DNA of 64,000 nt from JAJRVM01 sp041752115 (GCA_041752115.1 JBGSHS010000385.1:1-64000), one strand, 5' to 3'. Positions 1-9,437 are shown, counted from the first letter of the stretch. Notes: generated by a model from the sequence alone, not told the origin. Translations and numbers: made by a program.

Positions 1-216
1 AGCTTCCTACGTTCTCCACTTCCCCCGCGGTCTACGCGACCGCGGCCACGACGCGCAGAGCATGGGGACAGCTTCCTACGTTCTCCACTTCCCCCGCGGT
101 CTACGCGACCGCGGCCACGACGCGCAGAGCATGGGGACAGCTTCCTACGTTCTCGACGTCCCCCGCGGTCTACGCGACCGCGGCCACCTGCGGTCTACGC
201 GACCGCGGCCACGACG
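1..216. repeat. 69-bp tandem repeat array, three copies
   Basis: The block beginning agcttcctacgttctc starts at 1, 70 and 139, so the period is 69 bp. The first two copies are almost identical and the third diverges after about 30 bases. Each unit holds an inverted repeat, CCGCGGT-ctacgcg-ACCGCGG, able to form a hairpin, and ends with cgcagagcatgggga. The same words appear in the opposite orientation at 55.3-55.5 kb. The array lies just past the 3' end of fetB and may extend beyond the left edge of the window. A long open frame crosses it on the plus strand but is an artefact of the repeat and of the antisense of fetB. Confidence 0.9.
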
Positions 217-220
217 CGCG

Positions 221-1015
221 TCAATCGCTGATCCGGCGGAGGAGGAATTGGTGCTGAGGATTGAACAGGCGAAAGAAGCTCAGCACCACGACACTGACGG
301 TTCCCAACGCGGTGGCGGAGCCAATCAAGAACATGATGACGATCTGATACTTGACCGCTTCCAGCGGCGAGGTGCCCGAGAGGAGTTGGCCGGTCATCAT
401 TCCTGGCAGGCTGACGATTCCGACGACCATCATCGAATTGATGATGGGGATCATCCCTGTTCGCACTGCCTGCTGCAGCGGCGCGCGAGCCGCTTCCCAA
501 CGTGTCGCGCCCAGGGCCAATGCCGATTCCACCTGGTCACGCTGTGCCACCAACGTTTCCGTGAAAGCGTTCAGACCGAGCGAGGTGCCGTTAAGAGAAT
601 TGCCGAGAATCATGCCCAGCAATGGAATCGTGTATTGCGGCTCATACCAGCTGGTCGTGTGACGCACCACCACGAAGAGTCCGTAGGCGGTCACCAGCCA
701 GGAGGCAGCCCAGACGGATACCACGGTGTTGAGCCAGATGCCAGGGAACTTGCGACGGTTTCGTTGGCCGGCGGTGATGCCAGCGATCAGGGTCATCAGG
801 CCGAGAATGATAAGCACCACATACCAGCGGTCGATACGAAAGACCCATTCGAGGACCATGCCGATCAGGGTCAGCTGTAAGACCGTACGGACGGTGGCCA
901 GCAACAGGGTACGTTCCAGCTTCAAACGCAAGGCGAGTGAAATCGCTCCGTTGATCACCATCAACAGTGCTGCGAGTGCGACCTGGACGTAACTCAGACT
1001 GATGTACGTTTCCAC
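221..1015 (-). CDS. fetB: ABC transporter permease, FetB / UPF0014 family
   Basis: A 264-residue integral membrane protein of the FetB (YbbM, UPF0014) family, the permease half of a heterodimeric exporter linked in E. coli to iron export and peroxide resistance. It has about six to seven hydrophobic helices, starting at residues 7-28 and 39-58. The family-typical stretch around GNSLNGTSLGLNAF (about 138-151), followed by an acidic and helical segment with ALALGATRWEA, is intact, as is the later SLPGMMTGQLLSG segment. Length matches the family. The start is GTG, one base after the TGA of the upstream ATPase gene, so the two are translationally coupled. The iron substrate is taken from family knowledge and is not shown by the sequence. 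Confidence 0.9.
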   Translation of the reverse strand: METYISLSYVQVALAALLMVINGAISLALRLKLERTLLLATVRTVLQLTLIGMVLEWVFRIDRWYVVLIILGLMTLIAGITAGQRNRRKFPGIWLNTVVSVWAASWLVTAYGLFVVVRHTTSWYEPQYTIPLLGMILGNSLNGTSLGLNAFTETLVAQRDQVESALALGATRWEAARAPLQQAVRTGMIPIINSMMVVGIVSLPGMMTGQLLSGTSPLEAVKYQIVIMFLIGSATALGTVSVVVLSFFRLFNPQHQFLLRRISD

Positions 1016-1016
1016 G

Positions 1017-1697
1017 TCACGCCCCTCCCAGGCGACCAGCTTGCATCGTCAGAATGCGCTCGGCCAGCCGTTGGGCCTGCGACAGGTTGTGGCTCACCAG
1101 GACGAAGCTCCGCCGGTCACTCCGCTCTCGCTGCCACTGCTCGATACACTGTTCCACCGCTTGGGTGGCAGCCGCGTCGAGCGCCGCGGTCGGCTCATCG
1201 AGCAACAGCAGTTCAGGTTCCAACTGCATCGCGCGCAGCAGGGCGGTGATCTGCTGTTCTCCGCCCGACAAATCGCGACTCGACTTGCGCAGGAAGTCGG
1301 GCGTTCTGCCAAGCATCTCCAGCCAGCGTTCGATGCGCCCGGCGTCGAAACTCCGCCCCTGATGGACGGCGAAGCTCAACGGGTAACGCAGGTTCTCTTC
1401 CACCGTGCCTGGCGTCAACGCGGGACGCTGATGAAGGTAGATGATCCGGCTGCGGAATCGGGGGACCGTACTGCGTTCAACAGCCGTTCCATGCCACAGG
1501 ACTTCTCCTTCGTCGAGTGGATCGAGCAGCGCCAGGGACCGCAGCAGAACGGTCTTACCGCTCCCTGAAGGCCCCACCAGCGCCAGGCGATCGCCCGGCC
1601 CTATGGCCACGGATATCGCACGTATCAGCCAGAGCGCCCCGCCGCCTGCCGCTCGTCCGAGGTTGCGGGTCTCCAGGATGGCAGGGGGATCGATCAT
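1017..1697 (-). CDS. fetA: ABC transporter ATP-binding protein, FetA-like
   Basis: A 226-residue ABC ATPase that partners the FetB permease. From the chosen ATG the Walker A GPSGSGKT lies near residues 42-49, the signature LSGGEQQ and Walker B LLLLDEPTAALD follow, and the H-loop histidine is in SHNLSQ. This is a complete single nucleotide-binding domain of the size expected for FetA/YbbL. The reading frame is open to a TTG at 1724, but the ATG at 1697 gives the usual short lead into the first beta strand. The stop is separated from the GTG of fetB by one base. Assignment as FetA rather than another small ATPase rests mainly on the fetB neighbour. Confidence 0.88.
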   Translation of the reverse strand: MIDPPAILETRNLGRAAGGGALWLIRAISVAIGPGDRLALVGPSGSGKTVLLRSLALLDPLDEGEVLWHGTAVERSTVPRFRSRIIYLHQRPALTPGTVEENLRYPLSFAVHQGRSFDAGRIERWLEMLGRTPDFLRKSSRDLSGGEQQITALLRAMQLEPELLLLDEPTAALDAAATQAVEQCIEQWQRERSDRRSFVLVSHNLSQAQRLAERILTMQAGRLGGA

Positions 1698-1828
1698 GCA
1701 GCGAAAGAGGCTCGATGAAGGCAACCCGGTTGGCGAGCAATCACAACTGTCTGGTACTTTAGTGCAGCGGAGCTACCGAGCCAAGGGTCTCTGGGAGTGC
1801 GTTGAACGGCCAGTTCCCAGGAGGTCCG

Positions 1829-2779
1829 TTACCGCGGCCGTTGGTGCCAATGTAGTCGGACTTCCGGATGCATGGTGTAGAGTCGCCATTGCCGACCGTC
1901 GTGCACGACGATTCCGCTGCTCTGATTGCCAGCCACAATCGGGTTCTTCGCATACTTCCGCCAGTGAATCAGGTCGTCCGAGACCGCCACGTTGGTCGTC
2001 CAGTTCCGCCACGGTCGTTCGGCGGCGGCGTGGTAATATCCGTAGTAACGCCCCCGGTACTTGATCACCTGGTTCAATGCCACGGCTTCTCGGTCGTACG
2101 CTGTGGGCCCCCGTGCGATTACTGGTTCGTCCTGCACGTTAACCCAGACCTTGCGATCCTGCGAAGTGGCCAACCAGACCCCAGCGTCGCGTCGCTCGTA
2201 GAACAGATACCAGATATCCCCCTCAATCCACACGGTAGGCGTGCCATAGGGCCCGGGATCGATCGGACGGCCGTCTGTGCGGCGTACGTCGAGCGGCCCG
2301 TGTTCTGACCAGGTGCGACGATCGGTGGATGTCAGGAGATGTGCAATATCATGGAGCCCTTCAGCGAACATGTAGTAGACCCCATCCCGCTTCACGACAA
2401 ACACATCCTCTACCCAAGACTGGACGAAGAGGGGATTGCCCTTGTCGGGCGTCCAGTGAATTCCGTCCGCGGAGACGGCATACCCCAGGTACCTGGTTGT
2501 GTCGCCGGTCGATCGATAACCGGTGTACCACAGATGGTACCGGTCGTCTTCGAACAGGATAAACCCGCGCTCGCGAATCATCTGATCCCAGGTATCCCGT
2601 CCCGTGCCGCTGAACACGGGGTTGGACGAACTGGGGAGGAATTCGACGAGTTCAGGCGGGAAGAGGGCGTCATCGGTTCCTACCTGCTGGCCTTTCTCCT
2701 GGGCGTGGACGGCCATCAGGGCGCTGCACGCCATCAGCAGGCTGGTTAGACTCCACGGCCCGGCGCGCAACGGTCGCAT
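1829..2779 (-). CDS. secreted GH43/GH117-like five-bladed propeller protein
   Basis: About 316 residues. The start is the ATG at 2779, which has AGGAGGA about eight bases upstream and opens a signal peptide (MRPLRAGPW...ALMAVHA, cleavage near residue 25); the frame runs further upstream but without support. The mature part shows repeated propeller-blade phrases such as YHLWYTGYRS, LGYAVSADGIHW, VYYMFAEG, IWYLFYERR and YGYYHAA, as in glycoside hydrolase families 43, 62, 68 and 117 and in glycosylase-like proteins. The acidic residues of a GH43 triad cannot be placed securely by eye, so substrate and activity are unknown. It probably acts on polysaccharide outside the cytoplasm. It is a single-gene unit, divergent from the MoxR gene. 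Confidence 0.7.
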   Translation of the reverse strand: MRPLRAGPWSLTSLLMACSALMAVHAQEKGQQVGTDDALFPPELVEFLPSSSNPVFSGTGRDTWDQMIRERGFILFEDDRYHLWYTGYRSTGDTTRYLGYAVSADGIHWTPDKGNPLFVQSWVEDVFVVKRDGVYYMFAEGLHDIAHLLTSTDRRTWSEHGPLDVRRTDGRPIDPGPYGTPTVWIEGDIWYLFYERRDAGVWLATSQDRKVWVNVQDEPVIARGPTAYDREAVALNQVIKYRGRYYGYYHAAAERPWRNWTTNVAVSDDLIHWRKYAKNPIVAGNQSSGIVVHDGRQWRLYTMHPEVRLHWHQRPR

Positions 2780-2868
2780 CAATCGGCTCCTCCTGATACT
2801 CGTCAGACTCGTCGCATCCCACCTCGGTCTCGGCGCAAACCACGACAAGCAGATAGCAGCATGGTACC

Positions 2869-3912
2869 ATGGAACACGTCGATCTACCATCAGTTTTTGA
2901 TCACGGGTCGCCAGAGGAATCTCCTGGCAGTTCTTACCACATCCTGAGCGAGGCTCGATCGGTGACGGACGTAAATCAGACGGCCAAACGTATCATTGCC
3001 AATGTCGAAAAGGTGATTGTCGGCAAACGCCAACAGCTGATACTGGCTTTGGTAGCCTGGTTTACGGAAGGCCATATCCTGCTGGAAGATGTTCCTGGCG
3101 TCGCCAAGACCATGTTAGCTCGCGCGCTGGCCCGAAGTGTGGGATGTACCTTCAAACGCATCCAGTGCACTCCCGATCTGCTCCCGACCGACGTGACGGG
3201 GGCATCGATCTTCAACCAGAAGACGGCCGAATTCGAGTTCCGAGCCGGACCGATCTTCGCACAGCTCGTGCTGGCCGACGAAATCAACCGGACCACGCCA
3301 CGTACTCAGGCCGCGCTGCTCGAGGCGATGGCCGAAAGTTGCGTGACTGTGGATGGGACAACCCATGTGCTGAAACCTCCGTTCCTGGTGATCGCCACAC
3401 AGAACCCCATCGACCACGAAGGGACATTCCCACTTCCCGAGGCGCAGCTCGACAGGTTCCTGATGCGGTTCAGTCTCGGTTATCCTACGATGGAGGAAGA
3501 ACTCCAGATGCTCGACATGCTCCAGCACAAGCATCCCGTCGACGAACTGGAGCCGGTCGTTTCTGCGGAAGAACTGGCAGCCTGCCAGCAGGTGGTACGC
3601 GGCGTGCGTGTCGACGACAAGATCCGTCAGTACCTGATGCAGATTGTGCATGACACACGCGAACATGAAGACCTCAGCCTGGGAGGCAGTCCGCGCGCCA
3701 GCATCGCTCTGTTTCGCTCGTCACAGGCCCTCGCCGCTTTGCGGGGGCGGAACTTTGTCCTGCCCGACGATGTGAAACGAGTGGCCGCTCCCGTATTGAC
3801 GCACCGCGTGATCGTCAAGCCGGAGAGTCGCTTGCGAAAGGTCACCCCCCAGCACATCGTGGATGAAGTCGTGGCCGAGATCGCCGTGCCAACCGTCTCA
3901 GCTCAGTCGTGA
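2869..3912 (+). CDS. MoxR family AAA+ ATPase
   Basis: A 347-residue AAA+ ATPase of the MoxR class, chaperone-like proteins that work with DUF58/VWA proteins in assembly or metal insertion of envelope and metabolic complexes. Walker A (DVPGVAKT, about 74-81), Walker B (LVLADEIN, 133-140), sensor 1 (ATQNP, 176-180) and the arginine-rich stretch before LLEAMAE are all present. The C-terminal lid domain ends in HRVIVKPESR. The first 30 residues look atypical, and a GTG at 2962 preceded by GAGCGAGG could be the true start, giving about 316 residues. It is followed by a DUF58 gene and a DUF4129 membrane protein in the same direction, the standard MoxR cluster. Confidence 0.92.
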   Translation: MEHVDLPSVFDHGSPEESPGSSYHILSEARSVTDVNQTAKRIIANVEKVIVGKRQQLILALVAWFTEGHILLEDVPGVAKTMLARALARSVGCTFKRIQCTPDLLPTDVTGASIFNQKTAEFEFRAGPIFAQLVLADEINRTTPRTQAALLEAMAESCVTVDGTTHVLKPPFLVIATQNPIDHEGTFPLPEAQLDRFLMRFSLGYPTMEEELQMLDMLQHKHPVDELEPVVSAEELAACQQVVRGVRVDDKIRQYLMQIVHDTREHEDLSLGGSPRASIALFRSSQALAALRGRNFVLPDDVKRVAAPVLTHRVIVKPESRLRKVTPQHIVDEVVAEIAVPTVSAQS

Positions 3913-3987
3913 CGCGCGTCGCCATCTCAAACACCTGGGCACGGTCGACTGACACCGACGATTCTGTGTACGTCAAGTGAGAAGCTC

Positions 3988-5295
3988 ATGCGTTGGTTTA
4001 CAGCGGCCATTCTGATCTTGATCCTGGCCCTCACCTTCCAGATGGGCTTGCTGGCGTATGCCATGTATGTCTTGCTGGGAGTGTTGTTGACCAGTCGTCT
4101 GCTCTCCAACAGCTGGGCACGTAACCTGGCGGCCCAGCGCGAGTGCAATCGGCTGACCGCCGACATCGGGGACACGGTCGCCATCATCGTCACGCTCAAG
4201 AACCACGGATGGCTGCCGATTGCCTGGCTGCTGGCCGAAGACCTGTTGCCGCGCAAAGCCATCATGTTTCGCCCGCCCAATCTGCAGCTGCACGGGCACC
4301 GGATGCAGCTGCAGATGATTCGTTCCCACGGGGAGAAGCGGATTCTGTATCAGCTGACCTGCCACCGGCGCGGTTACTACCAACTGGGCCCGACCGTGGT
4401 TGAGACGGGCGATCTATTCGGACTCCATCGCCGGTTCCGGGTAGTGTCCGAACCCCATTACCTGCTGGTGTACCCTGCGGTAATCCCCCTGGAAGGGTTC
4501 GAGATCGCGTCGCGCCGACCGATCGGCGAAGTGCGGATGACGTACCGATTGTACGAAGATCCCACACGCATTGCCGGGGTGCGCCGCTACCAACCAGGCG
4601 ATCCTCTGACGCGCGTGCACTGGCGCGCTACAGCCCGTACCGGCGAGCTTCACAGCAAGGTGTACGAACCATCCACCATCGTTGGTGCGACGATACTGCT
4701 GGAGTTTCATTCGGCCAGTCATCTGGCACATCACGAACCCTACCGCAGCGAGCTGGCCGTGACAGCAGCCGCGTCGATTGCCAACGCCGTGTATCAGATG
4801 GGACAGCAGATCGGCCTGGTTACCAACGGGCGCGATGCGGCCGACCGGATTCGCGTGGAAGGGTTTGACTACGATCCGCGGACGCGCAAACAGGCCCGAA
4901 CCGCTGCCAGCATGCTGGAACGGAGCGAACGGCTGCGCCCCGTGGTTGTTCCCACTCGGCGCGGTGTCGAACAGCTGATGAGCATTCTGGAAACGCTGGC
5001 CCGAGTCGAACTGACCGATGGCCTCGATTTCGCTCAGCTGGTGCGTGAGACGGAAGGGCGGTTACCGCGCGATGCAACCGCGATTGTCATTCTGCCCCAG
5101 GTCACCAGCGAGACCGTCATCACGCTACAGGATCTGCGGCGTCGAGGATTTGCCATCAGTGCGATCCTGAACGTCCATGACGAATATGACTTTGCCGGGG
5201 CCTCGGGCCCCCTCCAGGCAATCGGTATCGACACGCATCACCTGAAAGATGAGTCCTCAATTCCGCGCGTTTGTCAGCGGTTTCTGCTACGATAG
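3988..5295 (+). CDS. DUF58 domain-containing membrane protein
   Basis: A 435-residue protein with two hydrophobic helices in the first 35 residues and then a soluble part. The DUF58 core is seen near residues 188-228 (YEDPTRIAGVRRYQPGD followed by VHWRATARTGEL), the usual R-x-Y-x-x-GD...HWRATAR signature. The C-terminal part resembles a VWA-like fold without a recognisable MIDAS. GAGAAG precedes the ATG. It lies 75 bases after the MoxR gene. In known MoxR systems the DUF58 protein is the membrane-associated partner of the ATPase; that role is inferred here from context. Confidence 0.88.
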   Translation: MRWFTAAILILILALTFQMGLLAYAMYVLLGVLLTSRLLSNSWARNLAAQRECNRLTADIGDTVAIIVTLKNHGWLPIAWLLAEDLLPRKAIMFRPPNLQLHGHRMQLQMIRSHGEKRILYQLTCHRRGYYQLGPTVVETGDLFGLHRRFRVVSEPHYLLVYPAVIPLEGFEIASRRPIGEVRMTYRLYEDPTRIAGVRRYQPGDPLTRVHWRATARTGELHSKVYEPSTIVGATILLEFHSASHLAHHEPYRSELAVTAAASIANAVYQMGQQIGLVTNGRDAADRIRVEGFDYDPRTRKQARTAASMLERSERLRPVVVPTRRGVEQLMSILETLARVELTDGLDFAQLVRETEGRLPRDATAIVILPQVTSETVITLQDLRRRGFAISAILNVHDEYDFAGASGPLQAIGIDTHHLKDESSIPRVCQRFLLR

Positions 5296-5474
5296 ATCGA
5301 GTGGCCCGGAATCGAGACGGCGGACGACGAAACAACCGTGCGCGATTCGGCAGCAGCAGCCAAGAATGGCGAAGTATTCAACGACCGGTGGAATGGGGAA
5401 ATCCGCATGCCGAACCAACCTACCAGCATCACTCGACGAAACTCCTTTCCGGCTGGATTTCTTGCCCATCGATC

Positions 5475-5508
5475 TTCCTTCGTCATTGGGTCTTTCGTCA
5501 TTCATCAT
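5475..5508. repeat. dispersed AATGACGAA-type repeat, short copy
   Basis: Between the DUF58 and DUF4129 genes the plus strand reads cttcgtcattgggtctttcg, whose complement contains ccaatgacgaag and aatgacgaaag. The same words occur in direct orientation at 50247-50314, and ttcgtcattgg also occurs at 10618. This is a small dispersed intergenic repeat of unknown role. Confidence 0.5.
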
Positions 5509-5571
5509 GGGGTGCGGCGCGCCGTGCAATTGAGATTGTTGAATTAGTGGGTGGCAATACAGATTTAATCT

Positions 5572-8073
5572 ATGGCTCCGCGACCAAGACAAACCCTGAT
5601 GGATTACATGGTCATCGGCATCAGTCCCACGCTGATCATGACCCTGGTGGGTAGTCTGCTCTTCTTCCTCCTGACCGTCTTCTACCGCGGCCAGCATGAA
5701 GCGCGACTGATGTATATCTTTGCCCTGTTCGTGATGGCGATCGTGCTGATTGCCCGGATCTCGATGGAAGAGGGGATCGAGTACGCGACTCTGTTTGCCG
5801 TGCCGCTGGGAATCGTGACGGCCATCGCCATGGTCAGGTTTGTAGAATTCCGCGGCCAGGCGGCGAGCATGAGCCTGATGATCAACCTCACCCTCATGGC
5901 CCTCATCTGGTGGAGCGCTCACAAGCTGACCTGGGATTGCACGCTGATCGACGACCGCCAGGATTCGTCCGGGGAAGGGCTTCTGCAGGGCATGGGATTC
6001 ACGTCGCAGGATTCGGAGGATTCGGCTGACAGCCGGCGATCACCCAATGCGGTGGCCGAACCAGAAATGGGGGCAGCAGCGATCGATCCAGCAGCCACCC
6101 CAGCGGCTGCACAGGCCGGTCGCGACGACCATCTGCCGCTGTGGTGGCGCCGCATGCTCGATCGAAGAAAGCGACCCCACACACCAGGCGTATGGGTTGT
6201 CTATTATTCGATGGTCGCGCTCACGCTGTTCGGCATCGGGCAGACCTTCATTCCGGCGAGTAACGCCGCAGCTCGTCTCAGTGCTTTTCGCTACCTGTTT
6301 GTCTATGTGGCCAGTGCGCTCGGATTGCTGCTGACGACCAGCTTCCTCGGCTTGAGACGCTATCTGCGGCAACGCGGCCTGCAAATGCCCGGCGATATGG
6401 CCGGACTGTGGTTGGGGCTCGGGTCGATCATGATCTTGGCACTCTTACTCTTCTGCGTGCTCCTCCCCCGTCCGGGAGCAGAACTGAAGGTGTCGCAGGT
6501 GCCCTTTCAGGTAGGTTCGCCTGAGCATCGGCGTACCCACTCACAGGCGCTGGGTAACGACGGCCCGCAGCGACCTGAGCAGGCGACGGCCACTCGCTCG
6601 ATTGATCAGAACCCTCCGGATCCGCCTGCCCCAACCGCACACGGCAACAATGCTTCGTCGAGTTCCGAACAATCTCAGCCAGCCAATTCCCAAACCACCG
6701 CGAATCAGCGTCCAGGCGACTCGGATGCGCGAGAGTCCTCACCCGATCGCACCTCATCACCGCCATCGGATAAGCCCTCTCCAAGCGACGCCACAGTATC
6801 GAACCCATCGCCACGCCAGGCAAGCCAGGCTAACTCGCAACGGTCGGCCGGAGACACCGGCAACGCAGACAACCAGTCCTCTACCAACTCGCACGAGGCA
6901 AGTCCAGCGGCACAGCGCGATAATCCTGGCGATTCCTCGGCACGAGGTAGTGGCGAAAAGCAGACAGGCGACCAACGCTCTTCAACTGCCAAGACCAATG
7001 ACCAATCACAGAGCGGCACGCACTCCGACAGCACCCCAGGCCGTTCTTCGGCGGAAGGATCAGGCCAGCCGTCAGGTCGTAGTGAGCGAGCCACACCTTC
7101 CGCGTCATCCAAGGAATCGTCCTCGACCGCCAAGTCGAAGCAGGGATCCAGCGACGTGGCGTCAGGCACGACCGGGAACAAGGCCGACTCATCAAGCCAA
7201 CAAACGTCACCGCAGAAACCTTCGCCTGACAACCAGCCGTCCACAGAGAACTCCGCGGCAGCGCCAGAAAACGCGCAGGGATCACCGCGGCAGCCCCCCG
7301 CTTCGAGCACGAGTCCTGCCTCAGGCCAAGAGTCCTCGAGCCGGGGTTCATCAGGCCAAAGCAAGGCAGGCCAGTCGTCGCCGAAAACATCGGCATCTGG
7401 CGAGTCGTCACAGGCCCGTTCATTCAAGGAAGACGCCTCTCGGGAGTCAGCAACACAGCCCACGGAGTCGCCAGCCAGCCAGCCCACATCGTTCGCTCCC
7501 ACACGTTTCCTGCCGACCCTGACGTCCGGAATCGGAACATTGTTCAAGCTGATATTCTGGGGAGCGCTGTTGGGGTTCCTGACCTACTTCGCCTGGAAGC
7601 ATCGCGATCGGATCTGGCAGGCGATCGAGCAGTTGTTGGACGATCTGCGGAATCTGTGGACTCGGCTGTTTGGTTCTGACGGTGACGCGGAGGCTGGTGT
7701 CGACACGTCCGCTGCCGACCAAGCGGCATCAGCTCGTCCCTTCGCCAGCTATCCCGACCCGTTTCTCAGCGGAAAGGCAGGGCGAACATCCATGGAACAG
7801 CTGGTTCGCTACAGCTTCGAAGCGCTCGAGGCATGGGCTCGCGAGCGAGGATGTGGTCGATCGTTGGAGCAGACGCCGCTGGAGTTCGCTCAGCGTGTGT
7901 CGCGCGATCATCCGGGGTTGGGTCTGGAAGTGCAGACGCTGGCCGATCTCTATTCGCGGATGGCCTATGGGCGAGAACCGCTGGGGACGGAGCGACGATC
8001 CGTGCTGGAACAGCTCTGGCGGCACATGCGTAGTACCGCTGCGATGCCAGTTCCTCCGGTGGCTGGGGCTTGA
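5572..8073 (+). CDS. multi-pass membrane protein with Ser/Gln-rich central region and DUF4129 C-terminus
   Basis: An 833-residue protein. The N-terminal third has about six membrane helices (three before residue 125, then a group at 210-300). From about 315 to 640 the sequence is low complexity, dominated by S, Q, P, N, A and E, and should be disordered. A further helix at about 655-675 (FKLIFWGALLGFLTYFAW) leads to a cytoplasmic DUF4129-like domain at about 740-815 (YSFEALEAWARERG, PLEFAQRV, LADLYSRMAYG). Proteins of this position in MoxR clusters usually carry a transglutaminase domain; no Cys-His-Asp core is visible here, and the linker occupies that place. It follows the DUF58 gene after a 276-base gap. 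Confidence 0.75.
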   Translation: MAPRPRQTLMDYMVIGISPTLIMTLVGSLLFFLLTVFYRGQHEARLMYIFALFVMAIVLIARISMEEGIEYATLFAVPLGIVTAIAMVRFVEFRGQAASMSLMINLTLMALIWWSAHKLTWDCTLIDDRQDSSGEGLLQGMGFTSQDSEDSADSRRSPNAVAEPEMGAAAIDPAATPAAAQAGRDDHLPLWWRRMLDRRKRPHTPGVWVVYYSMVALTLFGIGQTFIPASNAAARLSAFRYLFVYVASALGLLLTTSFLGLRRYLRQRGLQMPGDMAGLWLGLGSIMILALLLFCVLLPRPGAELKVSQVPFQVGSPEHRRTHSQALGNDGPQRPEQATATRSIDQNPPDPPAPTAHGNNASSSSEQSQPANSQTTANQRPGDSDARESSPDRTSSPPSDKPSPSDATVSNPSPRQASQANSQRSAGDTGNADNQSSTNSHEASPAAQRDNPGDSSARGSGEKQTGDQRSSTAKTNDQSQSGTHSDSTPGRSSAEGSGQPSGRSERATPSASSKESSSTAKSKQGSSDVASGTTGNKADSSSQQTSPQKPSPDNQPSTENSAAAPENAQGSPRQPPASSTSPASGQESSSRGSSGQSKAGQSSPKTSASGESSQARSFKEDASRESATQPTESPASQPTSFAPTRFLPTLTSGIGTLFKLIFWGALLGFLTYFAWKHRDRIWQAIEQLLDDLRNLWTRLFGSDGDAEAGVDTSAADQAASARPFASYPDPFLSGKAGRTSMEQLVRYSFEALEAWARERGCGRSLEQTPLEFAQRVSRDHPGLGLEVQTLADLYSRMAYGREPLGTERRSVLEQLWRHMRSTAAMPVPPVAGA

Positions 8074-8147
8074 TGTGCCGGAACGCCCGTCGACAGGGTG
8101 ATGTGTCGGGCCGGAGCCGGCCGGAATTCCCTGCTGCGCAGGGTCGT

Positions 8148-9437
8148 TCACCGAGTCTCTCTCGCCGTTCGCCAAGCCTTGAACTGCGGCGATCTGAGCA
8201 GCTCCGCGTACTCCGGCATCTCGGAGAGGTTTTCGATCTGCACGTGGAAGTCGTCCACCAGCACCTGCAGGTGCTGTGTCGCCTCGTCGAAGTTCCCTTC
8301 GGCCGTGTTCACGTCCAGCAAGCCAACACGCGCTCCCAGCAGCTTCGGATCGGCCTCACAGGCAGCAGTAAAGTGCTTCCTCGCAGCTGCCAAATCGGGT
8401 TGCTGCATCTCGATATTGCCGCGAAGAACATCGCAGTAGGGATCACCCCCGACCGCTTTGTCGAGCGAGTCGATGCAGGCGAGGCTCTTATCGTACTGCT
8501 TCTGCATGAGGAAATAGTCGATGGAGAGCATGTCGATACAAGGGTCTCGCGGATAGTACTTTCGAAAGTCGTTCAATGCGGCCAGATACTCCGTGTCATC
8601 CAGTTGCATGGCCGCTGAGTAGCGCACCAACAAGTAGTTCTTCTCTTTCTGGAGTGACATGGGAAGCGTATGGTAGATGCGCACCACCTCTGCATGCTCG
8701 TTGGCCCCGGAAGCCTCTGACATCTGACGAAATGAGTCGATGTGCTCGATGAACGCGCTCTCCTGCCCCGTCAGCTTCTGGAAGAGGCTGCGGTCGCTGT
8801 GGGCAGCAATGGGCAGAAAGGCACGGCGCAAGGTGGCAGAAATCGGCTCGCCCGAAGCGTAAACGTACAGGTCAGTCACACGAATGTCTCCGCCCGGCGA
8901 CTTGGCCAACGGCAATTCATGGTAGTTCATCGTGCCCTCGGGCAGGAGCAGGCGAAACAACGCCCTCTGACGTCCGTCGACTTCACGTAATCGCAGGAAG
9001 TCGTAACTCCCACCTTCCCGCACGGCGGTGATTAATTGACTGCTCAAGCCACTGGGGCCTGACACACTATTCAGGACCCCCTGCTTGAACTCGGCGAGTT
9101 GTTCCGCCTTCATCGACACGCCGCCGGTTGCCGTCTGCAGAATCTCCTGCCAGTCGATGAGCCGGTTGACGGCCCACATGTCTCCTTGTTCGATCGCGGC
9201 GGTATACGACTCAACAAACGCAAGGCATTCATCGGAGGTTGGTTGCCCCCATCCGCCCGGCAAGCTGGCTGTCACTTGCGGTGCCTCACCCGGCCGGGCG
9301 ACTTCCGCTGTGTTGGCGTTCTCGGCAGGCTCAGGCGTGCCGCAGCCAGACAGCAGGAACAAAGCGAGCGTGATGGTGACCGGCGACCAAGCGAAGACTC
9401 GCTCACGGAGCCACTGGGCAACGGCAACGTATCGCAT
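8148..9437 (-). CDS. lipoprotein with TPR-like C-terminal half
   Basis: A 429-residue lipoprotein. The ATG at 9437 is preceded by GGGAGGATCAGTCA, a good ribosome binding site, and begins a signal peptide ending in the lipobox LLSGC (Cys32); the frame extends upstream by 65 codons without support. The first 200 residues after the signal are of no recognised family. From about residue 230 onwards the sequence is helical and TPR-like (YLLVRYSAAMQL, YDKSLACIDSLDKA, LAAARKHFTAACEADPKL, GNFDEATQHLQVLVDDF). It is likely anchored to a membrane and used for protein contact. It converges with the MoxR-cluster genes. No function can be assigned. Confidence 0.75.
   Translation of the reverse strand: MRYVAVAQWLRERVFAWSPVTITLALFLLSGCGTPEPAENANTAEVARPGEAPQVTASLPGGWGQPTSDECLAFVESYTAAIEQGDMWAVNRLIDWQEILQTATGGVSMKAEQLAEFKQGVLNSVSGPSGLSSQLITAVREGGSYDFLRLREVDGRQRALFRLLLPEGTMNYHELPLAKSPGGDIRVTDLYVYASGEPISATLRRAFLPIAAHSDRSLFQKLTGQESAFIEHIDSFRQMSEASGANEHAEVVRIYHTLPMSLQKEKNYLLVRYSAAMQLDDTEYLAALNDFRKYYPRDPCIDMLSIDYFLMQKQYDKSLACIDSLDKAVGGDPYCDVLRGNIEMQQPDLAAARKHFTAACEADPKLLGARVGLLDVNTAEGNFDEATQHLQVLVDDFHVQIENLSEMPEYAELLRSPQFKAWRTARETR

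Noticed and set aside
62..880. Open frame of 272 codons on the plus strand over the 69-bp repeats and fetB
   Set aside because: It is antisense to the well-supported FetB gene and its first part is repeat translation (MGTASYVLHFPRG repeated). No ribosome binding site.
6602..7547. Long frames on both strands (306 and 280 codons) inside the DUF4129 gene
   Set aside because: They mirror the low-complexity Ser/Gln-rich region of the real gene and have no independent features.
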